Shown here piece by piece: positions 48,145 to 56,808 of a stretch of 64,000 nucleotides of DNA. Numbering within the stretch: the first letter of the stretch is position 1; each line of letters opens with the position of its first letter. The notes under the pieces are model-generated. The model saw nothing but the letters and a program-made list of their open reading frames with translations, was not told the origin of the DNA and made no database searches. This DNA is from Mesorhizobium sp. Pch-S (GTDB lineage Bacteria > Pseudomonadota > Alphaproteobacteria > Rhizobiales > Rhizobiaceae). The stretch lies in assembly GCF_004136315.1 (NCBI RefSeq), contig NZ_CP029562.1, positions 3,991,501-4,055,500 on the forward strand, read 5' to 3'. Both the position numbers and the translations under genes were made by a program.

Positions 48145-49542
48145 ATGTCTCGGAACCAAACCATCGCCCTTGCCACGTCCTTTGCCTCCGACGGCCGTTT
48201 CCTGTCCGACCTGCAGCGTCGTGTTGCCATAGCCACGGAAAGCCAGAAGCCCGAGCGCCGTCCCGAATGCTATCGCTATCTCAATGAAATCAGTGCCGAT
48301 TTCGGTCGGCTCGGCTTTACCGGTGAAGTGGTCGAAAATCCGCACCCCACCGGCGGTCCGCTGTTGATCGCGCGGCGCATCGAATCCGACGCATTGCCTA
48401 CGCTTCTCGTCTATGGCCATGGCGATGTCGTCGCGGGAATGGAAGGTTCCTGGTCGAACGGCCGCGACCCCTGGCAGGTGAAGGTCGAGGGCGAGCGCAT
48501 CTATGGTCGTGGGACCGCCGACAACAAGGGCCAGCATACCATCGTCATGCTCGCGCTCGAGGCTGTGCTGGCAACGCGCGGCACGCTCGGTTTCAACACG
48601 ATCGCGTTGATCGAGACGTCGGAAGAGACGGGTTCGGCGGGGCTTCGCGAAATCTGCGCCGAGCATCGTGCCAAACTGCAGGCTGACTGGCTGATTGCGT
48701 CCGACGGGCCACGTCTCGCGCAGCATCGCCCGACGCTGGATGGTGGAACGCGTGGCACAGCGGACTTCGACCTGGTCTGCGATCTGCGGCCTGGCGCGCA
48801 TCATTCCGGCAATTGGGGCGGCCTGATCGCCAATCCGGCGGTCATCCTCGCCAATGCGATCGCGGCGCTCGTCTCGGCCAACGGCCGCATCAATGTCCGC
48901 GATATCCTGCCCAGCGAAATCCCGCAGAGTGTCCGAACCGCCTTGGCCAGGATCGAGCTTGAGACTGAAGAGAATGGTCCCGAGCTAAACCCATGGTGGG
49001 GGGAGCCTGGTCTGACGCCGTCCGAGCGGGTGTTCGGCTGGACCGCGCTGGAGGTCCTGGCGATGACATCGGGAAGACCCGAGCAGCCGATCAACGCGAT
49101 CCCGCCGCATGCCCGCGCCCGCATGCAGATTCGCTATACGGTCGATGTCGATCCTGCGGCTTTCTTCCCGGCCATTCGTGCCTTCCTGGATGAAAACGGC
49201 TTCCAGAATGTGACGATCGAACCTATGGCACAGGAATCGGAATGGGGTGCGACTCGCCTCGATCCGGAACATCCGCTGATGCGCTGGGCTGCAGCCTCGG
49301 TCGAGAAAACGACCGGGATCGAACCTACGATCCTGCCGAATGCCGGCGGTTCGCTGCCGAACGACTGTTTCGCCGACATTCTCGGCATGCCGACGATCTG
49401 GGTGCCGCACTCCTATTCCGGGTGCTCGCAGCACGCGCCGGATGAGCACCTGCTGCAGCCTCTGGTCAAGGAGGGGCTCGCCATCATGGCCGGATTGTTC
49501 TGGGACCTTGGTGCAGAGGGACGCCCCGAGCGTCTCCGATAA
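48145..49542 (+). CDS. M20 family metallopeptidase
   Basis: 465 residues from the ATG at 48145 (CAGGA 5 bases upstream; an ATG at 48133 is possible). Zinc-site motifs: YGHGDVVAGMEGSW (His and following Asp), GRGTADNKGQHT (bridging Asp), ETSEETGSAG (general base Glu and ligand Glu), and the C-terminal HSYSGCSQHAPDEH. M20 enzymes hydrolyse dipeptides or N-acyl/carbamoyl amino acids. It is followed by an amino-acid importer, so the product is likely imported or used as an amino acid. Substrate not identifiable. Confidence 0.9.
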   Translation: MSRNQTIALATSFASDGRFLSDLQRRVAIATESQKPERRPECYRYLNEISADFGRLGFTGEVVENPHPTGGPLLIARRIESDALPTLLVYGHGDVVAGMEGSWSNGRDPWQVKVEGERIYGRGTADNKGQHTIVMLALEAVLATRGTLGFNTIALIETSEETGSAGLREICAEHRAKLQADWLIASDGPRLAQHRPTLDGGTRGTADFDLVCDLRPGAHHSGNWGGLIANPAVILANAIAALVSANGRINVRDILPSEIPQSVRTALARIELETEENGPELNPWWGEPGLTPSERVFGWTALEVLAMTSGRPEQPINAIPPHARARMQIRYTVDVDPAAFFPAIRAFLDENGFQNVTIEPMAQESEWGATRLDPEHPLMRWAAASVEKTTGIEPTILPNAGGSLPNDCFADILGMPTIWVPHSYSGCSQHAPDEHLLQPLVKEGLAIMAGLFWDLGAEGRPERLR

Positions 49543-49573
49543 ATGAATAAAGAACAGGGGAGGGAATTCAATC

Positions 49574-50404
49574 ATGCAGAAGACAATCAGGAGCCTGTTG
49601 TCGGTTTTCGCGCTCGGCGCAATGCTGTGCGGGCCGGCGGTCGCGCAAGACCAGGCCGAGGTGCGTATCGGCACCGATGGCGGCTACCTGCCATGGACGT
49701 CGACGACGCCATCCGGTGAGCTTGCCGGCTTCGAGATCGATCTCGCCAAGCAGGTCTGCGATCGCATGAAGCGCAGCTGCCGGTTCACTGCCCAACCGTG
49801 GGAAGGGCAGATCCCGGCACTCGAACAGGGCAAGTACGACATCCTCGTCGGCGGCATCGCCATCACGCCGGAGCGGCAGAAGCGGCTGGCTTTCACGCAG
49901 AGCTATGCCAACCTGCCGATCAATTTCGCTGCGGCGAAGACGTCCGGCCTGAACGGCAAGGCAAACTGGCAGGAGCTGAAGGCCGCACTTGCCGGCAAGA
50001 CCATCGGCGTGCAGTCCGGCACCCAGAGCCAGAAGCTCGTCGACAACGAGCTGAAGGGTGAGGTGACGGTCCGGCTCTACGACAACCAGGACAGCCTCAA
50101 TCTTGACCTGCTGGCCGGCCGCATCGACGCAGCCGTCGCCGGGCGTTCTCCGTGGATCGCCCTGACGCGCTCGCAACAGGGCGAACCGATCGAAATCCTT
50201 TCTCCCGATATCGACTTCGAGCAGTTCAACTATCTCGGTGTTGGTGTGGGCGGGCTGATGCGCAAGGATGAAGATGCTCTGCGCAAGGCTTGGGATGCAG
50301 CCTTGTGCGAACTGAAGGCGTCGGGCGAATTGAAGAGCATTTCGGAGAAGTGGTTCGGCTTCGACGTTTCGACGAAGCCGGATGCCAAGGTGTGCGGGGC
50401 CTGA
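49574..50404 (+). CDS. Polar amino acid-type ABC substrate-binding protein
   Basis: 276 residues, Sec signal ending GPAVAQ. Family 3 solute-binding fold with IGTDGGYLPWTSTTPSGELA, GFEIDLAKQVCDRM and IPALEQGKYDILVGGI, as in lysine/arginine/octopine binders. Ligand is an amino acid or opine by family. It starts 31 bases after the M20 peptidase gene. Confidence 0.93.
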   Translation: MQKTIRSLLSVFALGAMLCGPAVAQDQAEVRIGTDGGYLPWTSTTPSGELAGFEIDLAKQVCDRMKRSCRFTAQPWEGQIPALEQGKYDILVGGIAITPERQKRLAFTQSYANLPINFAAAKTSGLNGKANWQELKAALAGKTIGVQSGTQSQKLVDNELKGEVTVRLYDNQDSLNLDLLAGRIDAAVAGRSPWIALTRSQQGEPIEILSPDIDFEQFNYLGVGVGGLMRKDEDALRKAWDAALCELKASGELKSISEKWFGFDVSTKPDAKVCGA

Positions 50405-50410
50405 CCCTTT

Positions 50411-51121
50411 ATGGGCTCGAGCGGTTCCGTCCTTGACCTGTTCGCCTGGGGCGGCGACGGCTGGACAAAGCCGTTGCTGACCGGCCTGGGCGTGACGATG
50501 GCGTGCGCATGCATCGGCTATGTACTGGGGGTGATGCTCGGGCTTGGCGTGGCGTTTGCGAAGCTGGGGCACAACAGGTGGCTTGCCGCTATAGCGACGC
50601 TCTACACGACGCTGCTGCGCGGCGTGCCGCCGCTGCTGGTGATCTTCCTGCTCTTCTTCGGCACCAATGGCGCGTTGATGTGGGTGGCGCGCGGTTTCGG
50701 CTATGCCGGCTATATCGAAGTGGATGCCTTCACCGTTGGCGTGATGGCCGTCGCGTTCGTGTCGGCTGCCTACAGCTCGGAAGTGTTTCGCGGCGCCCAT
50801 GCCGCTATCCCGATCGGGCAGTTCGAGGCCTATACGGCGTTGGGACTGCGTCCGCTTGCAGGGCTCTGGACCGTCATCATCCCGCAGATGTTCCGGCTGG
50901 CGCTGCCGGGTCTGGGCAACGTCTGGATCATGGCGATCAAGGAAACGACATTGCTTTCGGTGATCTCGCTTGCCGAGCTGATGCGGGTTGTCGGCGTCGC
51001 CGGACGCACGACCGGGCAACCCTTCGTCTTCTATGGCGTGGCGGCGCTCGTCTATCTCGTGCTGGTGGCGATTTCCTCGCGGGCATTCCACATTCTCGAA
51101 ACCAGAATGCGCTGGGCCTGA
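50411..51121 (+). CDS. ABC transporter permease, HisQ/OccQ family
   Basis: 236 residues with five membrane helices and the EAA loop PIGQFEAYTALGLRPLAG. It is one of two permeases for the amino-acid importer and starts 6 bases after the binding-protein stop. Confidence 0.93.
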   Translation: MGSSGSVLDLFAWGGDGWTKPLLTGLGVTMACACIGYVLGVMLGLGVAFAKLGHNRWLAAIATLYTTLLRGVPPLLVIFLLFFGTNGALMWVARGFGYAGYIEVDAFTVGVMAVAFVSAAYSSEVFRGAHAAIPIGQFEAYTALGLRPLAGLWTVIIPQMFRLALPGLGNVWIMAIKETTLLSVISLAELMRVVGVAGRTTGQPFVFYGVAALVYLVLVAISSRAFHILETRMRWA

Positions 51122-51123
51122 CC

Positions 51124-51879
51124 ATGGATATCGAGACAGCTCTTCATGTCGCAGGAGAACTTGCCGGGGCGATCTGGGTCACCCTGGCGCTTGCGGCTGT
51201 GACTCTGCCGCTGGGTTTGATCTTTGCTGGCCTGGCTACCTGGGCAAGGCGCTCGCCCTATCGTGTCCTCAGGGGCGTAGCATCGACCTATGTGCTGGCG
51301 TTCCGTTCCATACCTCTGCTCGTGCAGATATTCGTGCTTTACTACGGCCTCAGCCAGTTCGCCTGGCTGCGGGCCAGTCCGGTCTGGATCGTGCTCAAGG
51401 ATCCGTTTGCCTGCGCGGTGATCGCGATGAGCGTCTGTGCGGGCGCCTATACGGCGGAAGTGATGCGGGGCGGTCTGGCCGCCGTGCCCGAGGGCGCAAT
51501 CGAGGCGGCTCGCGCGCTCGGCCTTTCACGGTTCAAGACGTTCCTGCTGGTGACTATGCCGATCGCCATACGCCGGGCGCTCCCGGCCTACAGCAACGAG
51601 ATCGTCGTCACCTTGAAGTCGACCTCGCTTGCCTGCACGATCACGGTGATGGAGCTGACCGGGGTCGCCAAGGACCTGATGAGCCAGACCTTCGCGGTCA
51701 TCGAAGTGTTCTGCATGGTGGCGCTCATCTACCTGATCATCAACATGGTGCTGATCTTCCTGCTGCAGCAGGTCGAGAGATGGCTGACGCCACCGTATCA
51801 ACGCAAACCGATGTTCGCGGGGTTGCGTCGTGCGGCCGCAAAGCGTCCGCTTGAAGGGGCTGTTTCACAGAAGGGGTAA
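51124..51879 (+). CDS. ABC transporter permease, HisM/OccM family
   Basis: 251 residues, starting 2 bases after the other permease gene. EAA loop VPEGAIEAARALGLSRFKTF and membrane helices are intact; the tail after residue 225 is basic. No ATP-binding gene follows, the next gene being convergent, so the importer needs an ATPase from elsewhere. Confidence 0.93.
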   Translation: MDIETALHVAGELAGAIWVTLALAAVTLPLGLIFAGLATWARRSPYRVLRGVASTYVLAFRSIPLLVQIFVLYYGLSQFAWLRASPVWIVLKDPFACAVIAMSVCAGAYTAEVMRGGLAAVPEGAIEAARALGLSRFKTFLLVTMPIAIRRALPAYSNEIVVTLKSTSLACTITVMELTGVAKDLMSQTFAVIEVFCMVALIYLIINMVLIFLLQQVERWLTPPYQRKPMFAGLRRAAAKRPLEGAVSQKG

Positions 51880-51898
51880 AGCCAGGGCAGCGCTCAGC

Positions 51899-52522
51899 TC
51901 ACTGCGGGGCTGCATCCTCATCGGTCCAGCGCGGACGGCGCATCTGGAACGTCTCGGCCGTTGCGAGATAATCCATATAGCCGAGCCGGGCGACATTGCC
52001 GGCCTTCTTCTGATCGAAGAGCCCGTCCGTCAGCATGGCATCATCGATATGGATGCCGACGACCTCGCCCATGACCACGAAGACTCCGGCCCAGCGACCA
52101 TCGAGGCCTTTTGGTTCGATGATCTCGGTCAATCGGCATTCGAGCACGGCGGGAGCGCCTGCGACATGCGGGGTGGCGATCAGCCTCGAATTGGCGGCTT
52201 CCAGCCCGGCATAACCGAATTCGCTGATCCCGCGCGGTGCGTCGACCGAGGTCGCGTTCATCTGGCGGGCAAGTTTTTCACCGACCAGGTTGACGGCGAA
52301 TTCGCCTGTTTCACGGGCGAAGACGACGCTGTCCTTCTCGGCATCGGCGGAGAACCAGACGAGATAAGGATCGACTGAGAGTGCATTGAAGAAGGAGTAG
52401 GGCGCGAGGTTTGTCGCGCCCAAGCTGCTGCAGGTCGAAATCCAGCCGATCGGCCGTGGCGACACGATCGCCTTGAACGGATCGTGGGGCAGGCCATGGC
52501 CGTCGGATGGACGGTAGAACAT
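51899..52522 (-). CDS. Flavin reductase-like split-barrel protein
   Basis: 207 residues from the ATG at 52522. FMN-binding split barrel: IVSPRPIGWISTCSSLGATN and LAPYSFFNALSVDPYLVWFS are the family signature. Proteins of this family reduce flavin for two-component monooxygenases or hold flavin in other roles. It is the second gene of a pair with RidA, 5 bases apart, divergent from the MarR gene. No partner monooxygenase of that kind is in view. Confidence 0.87.
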   Translation of the reverse strand: MFYRPSDGHGLPHDPFKAIVSPRPIGWISTCSSLGATNLAPYSFFNALSVDPYLVWFSADAEKDSVVFARETGEFAVNLVGEKLARQMNATSVDAPRGISEFGYAGLEAANSRLIATPHVAGAPAVLECRLTEIIEPKGLDGRWAGVFVVMGEVVGIHIDDAMLTDGLFDQKKAGNVARLGYMDYLATAETFQMRRPRWTDEDAAPQ

Positions 52523-52527
52523 GAACG

Positions 52528-52929
52528 TCAGTCCTGTCGTGCCGCGACGAGATCCGCCTCGACCTTCCAGGCCGGGTTGGCAAGGCCTGTCACCACGACG
52601 GCTGTCGTTGCGGTCTGGACCCCGGCAAAGAGGCGGTTGCGGATGCCGGCATAGGTGATGATGTCCTCGGCCGACATGCAATAGGCGTTGAATTTGACGA
52701 TGTCGGCGAAGGTCATGCCAGCGGAAGCGAGGATGGCGCGGATGTTCTCCATCATCTGCTCGGTCTGTTCTTCCAGGCTCTCCGGCACGGTGCCGTCCGG
52801 CCGCACGCCGACTTGGCCAGCGACGTAGAGATGGCGGCTGGCGGCCGGCACTTCGACGGCATGCGCATAGAGGTTGCGGGCAGGCGGTGCGATGGTCGCC
52901 GGATTGTGCAGTTTGTTGCCGTTGGTCAT
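52528..52929 (-). CDS. RidA family enamine/imine deaminase
   Basis: The ATG at 52929 behind GGGAGG gives 133 residues. Trimeric RidA/YjgF fold. The segment HLYVAGQVGVRPDGTVPESL and the end AWKVEADLVAAR, instead of the RidA Arg105-containing VEIExxA type, place it nearer the 2-aminomuconate-deaminase/other RidA subfamilies. It likely hydrolyses an imine or enamine intermediate. Control is by the MarR-type dyad at 53013. Confidence 0.87.
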   Translation of the reverse strand: MTNGNKLHNPATIAPPARNLYAHAVEVPAASRHLYVAGQVGVRPDGTVPESLEEQTEQMMENIRAILASAGMTFADIVKFNAYCMSAEDIITYAGIRNRLFAGVQTATTAVVVTGLANPAWKVEADLVAARQD

Positions 52930-53012
52930 TTTATCCTCCCTTGGAAGCCTGAAATTCAGCGCGTTGAGCTGCAAAGCTCGTCGCAATCGTGATGACGGTT
53001 TGGTTGCCGAGA

Positions 53013-53043
53013 TGAACCATATAGTTCACTTTGTCAACCAAAT
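53013..53043. promoter_or_regulatory. Operator site A upstream of ridA and marR
   Basis: Dyad TGAAC N6 GTTCA (53013-53028) followed by TTTGTCAAC. The whole 31 bases align without gaps to the site at 53912-53942 (23 of 31 identical). Confidence 0.75.
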
Positions 53044-53157
53044 CATGTTGCGTGTAACGCGACAAAGGAGTGGATTTCCGATGGCGTTTCGGGTTGAGGT
53101 GAAATCGCGCTTCCCGCTTTGGGCGAATGCGGACGGGCGCCTGCAGGGGACGAGGGA

Positions 53158-53703
53158 ATGAGTGGACCGGACAGCGGCGTCGACGATGCCGACAACATGG
53201 CGCATCTGATCGAAGCGCATGACGCACGCGATCTGTTTTCATTCCAGTTGCAGCGCCTCGCATCGCTTTCGAGCCGCATCGCTTTCCTGTCGATCAGCCC
53301 GCGCTACAAGCTTACGGTTCGGGAATGGCGCGCGCTTGCCGTGCTCGACTATCTCAAAGAAGCGCCGTTGCAGCTTCTGGCCAACCACAGCGGTCTTTTG
53401 AAAAGCCAGATGAGCCGTGTCGTGTCCGGCCTCATCGACCGCGGCCTGATCAGCCGCTCGGAAAACCCCGAGGACGGCCGCAGCATCCTGCTGCGTCTCA
53501 CTGGTGAGGGCAGGGAGATCGTGGCGAAGATCCTCGCCGATTCCGAACACCGCAACGAGATGATGCTCTCGAGCCTGTCTTCGGAAGAGCGTTCGCAGCT
53601 TCAGAAATCGCTGCAGGCCGTCTTCAAGAGTTCGATCACCTATTACGACCAGCTTCGCCGCGAGGTCGTCGCCGCTGGTGGCGATCTCGGCGAGGAAGAG
53701 TGA
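53158..53703 (+). CDS. MarR family transcriptional regulator
   Basis: The ATG at 53158 gives 181 residues. Helical start, winged HTH with LTVREWRALAVLDYLKEAP, then LLKSQMSRVVSGLIDRGLI and wing SENPEDGRSILLRLT. It is divergent from ridA and followed by the ALDH-transport operon; matching dyads lie before both, so it probably represses both and itself until an intermediate binds. Confidence 0.93.
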   Translation: MSGPDSGVDDADNMAHLIEAHDARDLFSFQLQRLASLSSRIAFLSISPRYKLTVREWRALAVLDYLKEAPLQLLANHSGLLKSQMSRVVSGLIDRGLISRSENPEDGRSILLRLTGEGREIVAKILADSEHRNEMMLSSLSSEERSQLQKSLQAVFKSSITYYDQLRREVVAAGGDLGEEE

Positions 53704-53771
53704 TGCCAACGCCACACATCCTCCTGGACGCGTAGAAGACGTTTCAGCCTCGTTTGCGCATGCTTGTTTCG

Positions 53772-53787
53772 AAATCGGTTCCGATTT
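53772..53787. repeat. Short palindrome, remnant of a common rhizobial repeat
   Basis: AAATCGGTTCCGATTT in the 257-base gap after marR. This dyad is the kind seen in abundant intergenic repeats of Rhizobiaceae/Phyllobacteriaceae. No other structure is evident in the gap until the operator at 53902. Confidence 0.4.
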
Positions 53788-53901
53788 TGGGGCGCGGGCG
53801 CAAGTCGCCTGCTTCCGCTGCCTCCAGTCTCCAGACAAATCATCAGCTTGGCCGCTGCGTGCAAAATGTGCGGCGGGGTTGAGATATTTTCACTCAAGAT
53901 A

Positions 53902-53942
53902 GTTGACGATGTGAACTACATAGTTTACGAAATCAACTAAAT
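53902..53942. promoter_or_regulatory. Operator site B upstream of the ALDH operon
   Basis: GTGAAC N6 GTTTAC (53911-53928), extended by outer GTTGA/TCAAC arms (53902-53937), ends 18 bases before the ALDH ATG. It matches site A at 53013 and is probably bound by the same MarR protein. Confidence 0.75.
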
Positions 53943-53960
53943 TGGAATTGAGGAATACGG

Positions 53961-55406
53961 ATGGAACTGGCGAAGCTGTTCATCGATGGCGCATGGTGCG
54001 AGGGGAGCTCCGGACGATCCGGCAAGGTCATCGATCCGGCAACCGGTGAAACCTTCGCTTCGGTGACACATGCTGCTCCGGCCGATCTCGATCGCGCGCT
54101 GTCCGCCGCCCGGCGCGCCTTCCTCGAGTGGCGCCTGGTTTCGCCTTATGAACGTTCGAAATTGCTGCGCAAGGCAGCCAACCTGTTGCGCGATCGCGCG
54201 CCGGACATCGCCGCGCTGATGACGCGCGAGCAGGGCAAGCCGCTTGCCGAGGCGCTCGGCGAGACCATCGGTTCAGCCGATCACATCGACTGGTATGCCG
54301 AAGAAGGGCGCCGTGCCTATGGCCGGCTTATCCCCGCCCGTGCGCCCGGTGTGCGCCAGATCGTGATCAAGGAGCCGGTCGGTCCCGTCGCCGGTTTCTC
54401 ACCGTGGAATTTCCCCGTCAGCCAGGCGGTCCGTAAAATCGCCGGCGCTGTGGCTGCCGGTTGCACGATCATCATCAAATGCCCGGAAGAGACGCCGTTC
54501 TCCCCGATCGAACTGGTCCGTTGCTTTGCGGATGCCGGTGTTCCGGCCGGCGTCGTCAACCTCGTCTTCGGGGTGCCGGCTGAGATATCCGAGTATCTCA
54601 TTCCCGCTCCGCAGATCCGCAAGATCTCCTTCACCGGCTCCATTCCGATCGGCAAGCACCTCGGCCAGCTGGCGGCCGCTCACGTCAAGCGCGCGACACT
54701 CGAGCTTGGCGGGCATTCGCCGTTCATCGTCTGCGAGGACGCCGACCCCGAGGACGCGGTCAAGCTCGGCCTGTTCCTGAAGTACCGCAACGCCGGGCAG
54801 GTCTGCGCCGCGCCGTCCCGCTATTATGTGCATGAGCGGCACTACAAGCGTTTTGTCGATGCCTTCGTTGCCGGTTCGGAAAGCCTGAAAGTCGGTCCGG
54901 GCACGGAGGCGGGCGTTCAGATGGGACCGCTGGCCAATTCCCGCCGCCTCGACGCCATGCAGGCTTTCGTTACCGACGCCGAGAGCCGTGGTGCCAGGGT
55001 GCTAGTCGGCGGCAAACGCATCGGCAACCAGGGAAATTTCTTCGCGCCGACCGTTCTGGTCGACACACCTGACGACGCGCGTCTGATGGTTGACGAGCCG
55101 TTCGGTCCGCTTGCGCCGATCGCGCCCTTTTCCAGGCTTGACGATGCGATCGCGCGTTCGAACAGCCTTCCCTATGGCCTTGCCGCCTTCGCCTTCACCC
55201 GCTCTGAGCGCACGTCGACGCTGCTCGGCGAACAGCTGGAGTCCGGCATGGTTTCGATCAATCACTTCGGCATTGCCGCGCCGGAGACACCGTTCGGCGG
55301 CGTCAAGGAAAGCGGCTATGGCAGCGAAGGTGGAGTGGAAGGCCTCGATGCCTTCTTCCAGACGAAGTTCATCAGTGAACTGGGGCTCAAGGACGCGGCG
55401 GCCTGA
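53961..55406 (+). CDS. NAD(P)-dependent aldehyde dehydrogenase, succinate-semialdehyde dehydrogenase type
   Basis: 481 residues, intact. Cofactor region FSPWNFPVSQAVRKIAGAV, Glu motif LELGGHSPFIV, catalytic Cys in RNAGQVCAAPSR, and the C-terminal PFGGVKESGYGSEGG. It resembles GabD-type enzymes that oxidise omega-semialdehydes. It heads the operon whose last visible gene is a class III aminotransferase, so the aldehyde likely arises by transamination of an amine. Substrate is not identifiable. Confidence 0.94.
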   Translation: MELAKLFIDGAWCEGSSGRSGKVIDPATGETFASVTHAAPADLDRALSAARRAFLEWRLVSPYERSKLLRKAANLLRDRAPDIAALMTREQGKPLAEALGETIGSADHIDWYAEEGRRAYGRLIPARAPGVRQIVIKEPVGPVAGFSPWNFPVSQAVRKIAGAVAAGCTIIIKCPEETPFSPIELVRCFADAGVPAGVVNLVFGVPAEISEYLIPAPQIRKISFTGSIPIGKHLGQLAAAHVKRATLELGGHSPFIVCEDADPEDAVKLGLFLKYRNAGQVCAAPSRYYVHERHYKRFVDAFVAGSESLKVGPGTEAGVQMGPLANSRRLDAMQAFVTDAESRGARVLVGGKRIGNQGNFFAPTVLVDTPDDARLMVDEPFGPLAPIAPFSRLDDAIARSNSLPYGLAAFAFTRSERTSTLLGEQLESGMVSINHFGIAAPETPFGGVKESGYGSEGGVEGLDAFFQTKFISELGLKDAAA

Positions 55407-55472
55407 GCCTTAAAACAGAAAGAAGTGACGCCGATCAACGTCAATTGTGTGTCATCAATGGGAGAGATGAAG

Positions 55473-56510
55473 ATGCACAAGTCTGTCAAACGCGGACTTA
55501 TCACAGCAGCGGCCTGGGCCGTATTGTCGACCACCGCCATGGCCGCGGATACGCTGACGCTTGCAGGGCTCGGCGGCAAGGTTCAGGACGACCTCACTGC
55601 AACGCTGTTCAAGCCATCGGCGGAAAAGATCGGCGCCGAACTTCGCACGGAATCGCATGACGGCATCGCTGCCGTACGTGTGCAGGTGCAGTCCGGTGCG
55701 CCGGGCTGGGATGTCGCGCATCTCGGTGCTGAAGACTGCGCCATTGGCGCGGCCGAGGGTTTGTTCGAACCGATCGACTATTCGATCGTCAATGGTGACG
55801 GTATCCCGGAAGGCGTGCGCGCCAAGAACTGGATCGCCACGAACACCTATTCGGTCGTTCTCGCCTGGCGCACCGACAAATACGGCGACAACCCGCCAAA
55901 GGACTGGAAGGACTTCTGGAACGTCGAAAAGTTTCCAGGCCGCCGGGCGCTCAGCGTCTATCCGCAGGAGATGATGGAGATCGCGCTGCTCGGCGACGGC
56001 GTCGAACGCGACAAGGTCTACCCGCTCGACACCAAACGTTCGCTGGCGGCCCTCGAGAAGATCAAGCCGAGCGTGTCGGTATGGTGGACCTCGGGTGCGC
56101 AGTCCGCGCAGCTGCTCAAGGATGGTGAAGTCGACATGGAAGCCATCTGGGGCAGCCGTATCGCCGGCGTCATCGCCGACGGCGCACCGGTCAAGTTCAC
56201 CTATCAGGATGGCGTCATCGGCTTTGGTTGCGTCGCCATCCTGAAGGGCTCCAAGAACGTGGCAGCCGCGCAGAAGCTTGTTGCCAACATCGTCTCGCCC
56301 GAGATGCAGGCGCGCATCCCGACGATGATGGGTTACTACGGGCCGTCGAACAAGAAAGCCTTCGAGGCAACCCAGTTCTCCGCCGACATACTCGCGCAAT
56401 CGAACGCTTCGCCGGAAAACGCGGCAAAGCAGGTAACCATGCAGCCGACCTGGTGGTCCGAGAACATCCAGAGCGTCCAGGAAGACTTCAAGAACCTCAT
56501 CGTCCAGTAG
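55473..56510 (+). CDS. ABC transporter substrate-binding protein, PotD-like (family 1)
   Basis: 345 residues from the ATG at 55473, chosen because GGAG is 8 bases upstream (an ATG at 55467 is too close). Sec signal ends AMAAD. Family 1 solute-binding fold (WDVAHLGAEDCAIGAAEGLF, VLAWRTDKYGDNPPKDWKDF). It belongs with the PotABC-type importer next to it. The ligand is a polyamine or another amino compound by family. Confidence 0.93.
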   Translation: MHKSVKRGLITAAAWAVLSTTAMAADTLTLAGLGGKVQDDLTATLFKPSAEKIGAELRTESHDGIAAVRVQVQSGAPGWDVAHLGAEDCAIGAAEGLFEPIDYSIVNGDGIPEGVRAKNWIATNTYSVVLAWRTDKYGDNPPKDWKDFWNVEKFPGRRALSVYPQEMMEIALLGDGVERDKVYPLDTKRSLAALEKIKPSVSVWWTSGAQSAQLLKDGEVDMEAIWGSRIAGVIADGAPVKFTYQDGVIGFGCVAILKGSKNVAAAQKLVANIVSPEMQARIPTMMGYYGPSNKKAFEATQFSADILAQSNASPENAAKQVTMQPTWWSENIQSVQEDFKNLIVQ

Positions 56511-56530
56511 GTCCCGCATTCCTGGAATTC

Positions 56531-56558
56531 GGAAGGTGGATCGTGGCGTCCACCTTCC
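56531..56558. other. Intra-operon hairpin after the binding-protein gene
   Basis: GGAAGGTGGA (56531-56540) and TCCACCTTCC (56549-56558) make a perfect 10-base stem with an 8-base loop, 20 bases after the stop. The rest of the 298-base gap has no gene. Likely role: protecting the binding-protein mRNA from 3' decay or partial termination. Confidence 0.6.
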
Positions 56559-56808
56559 ACCCAGACCTCGACGTTGCACCGTGTGCCGCACGTCTGTTTC
56601 GACGCGCAAGCCGGTGCAGCGATCTCTGACTCGTCTTTGTATCGGTGGATTGTCGATGATGCTGCCAACGACCTTTGTAGAGAAAGCCGGTCAAACGCGG
56701 CGGCTGACCGAAGCGCTCGACGCGTCCCGTCGTCGGTCGCAAGATGCGTCCTGGCCGCTTTCACGCTTGAGTGCGTAGCGAATGCCGACCGTTTACAAGG
56801 AGGCCGCG

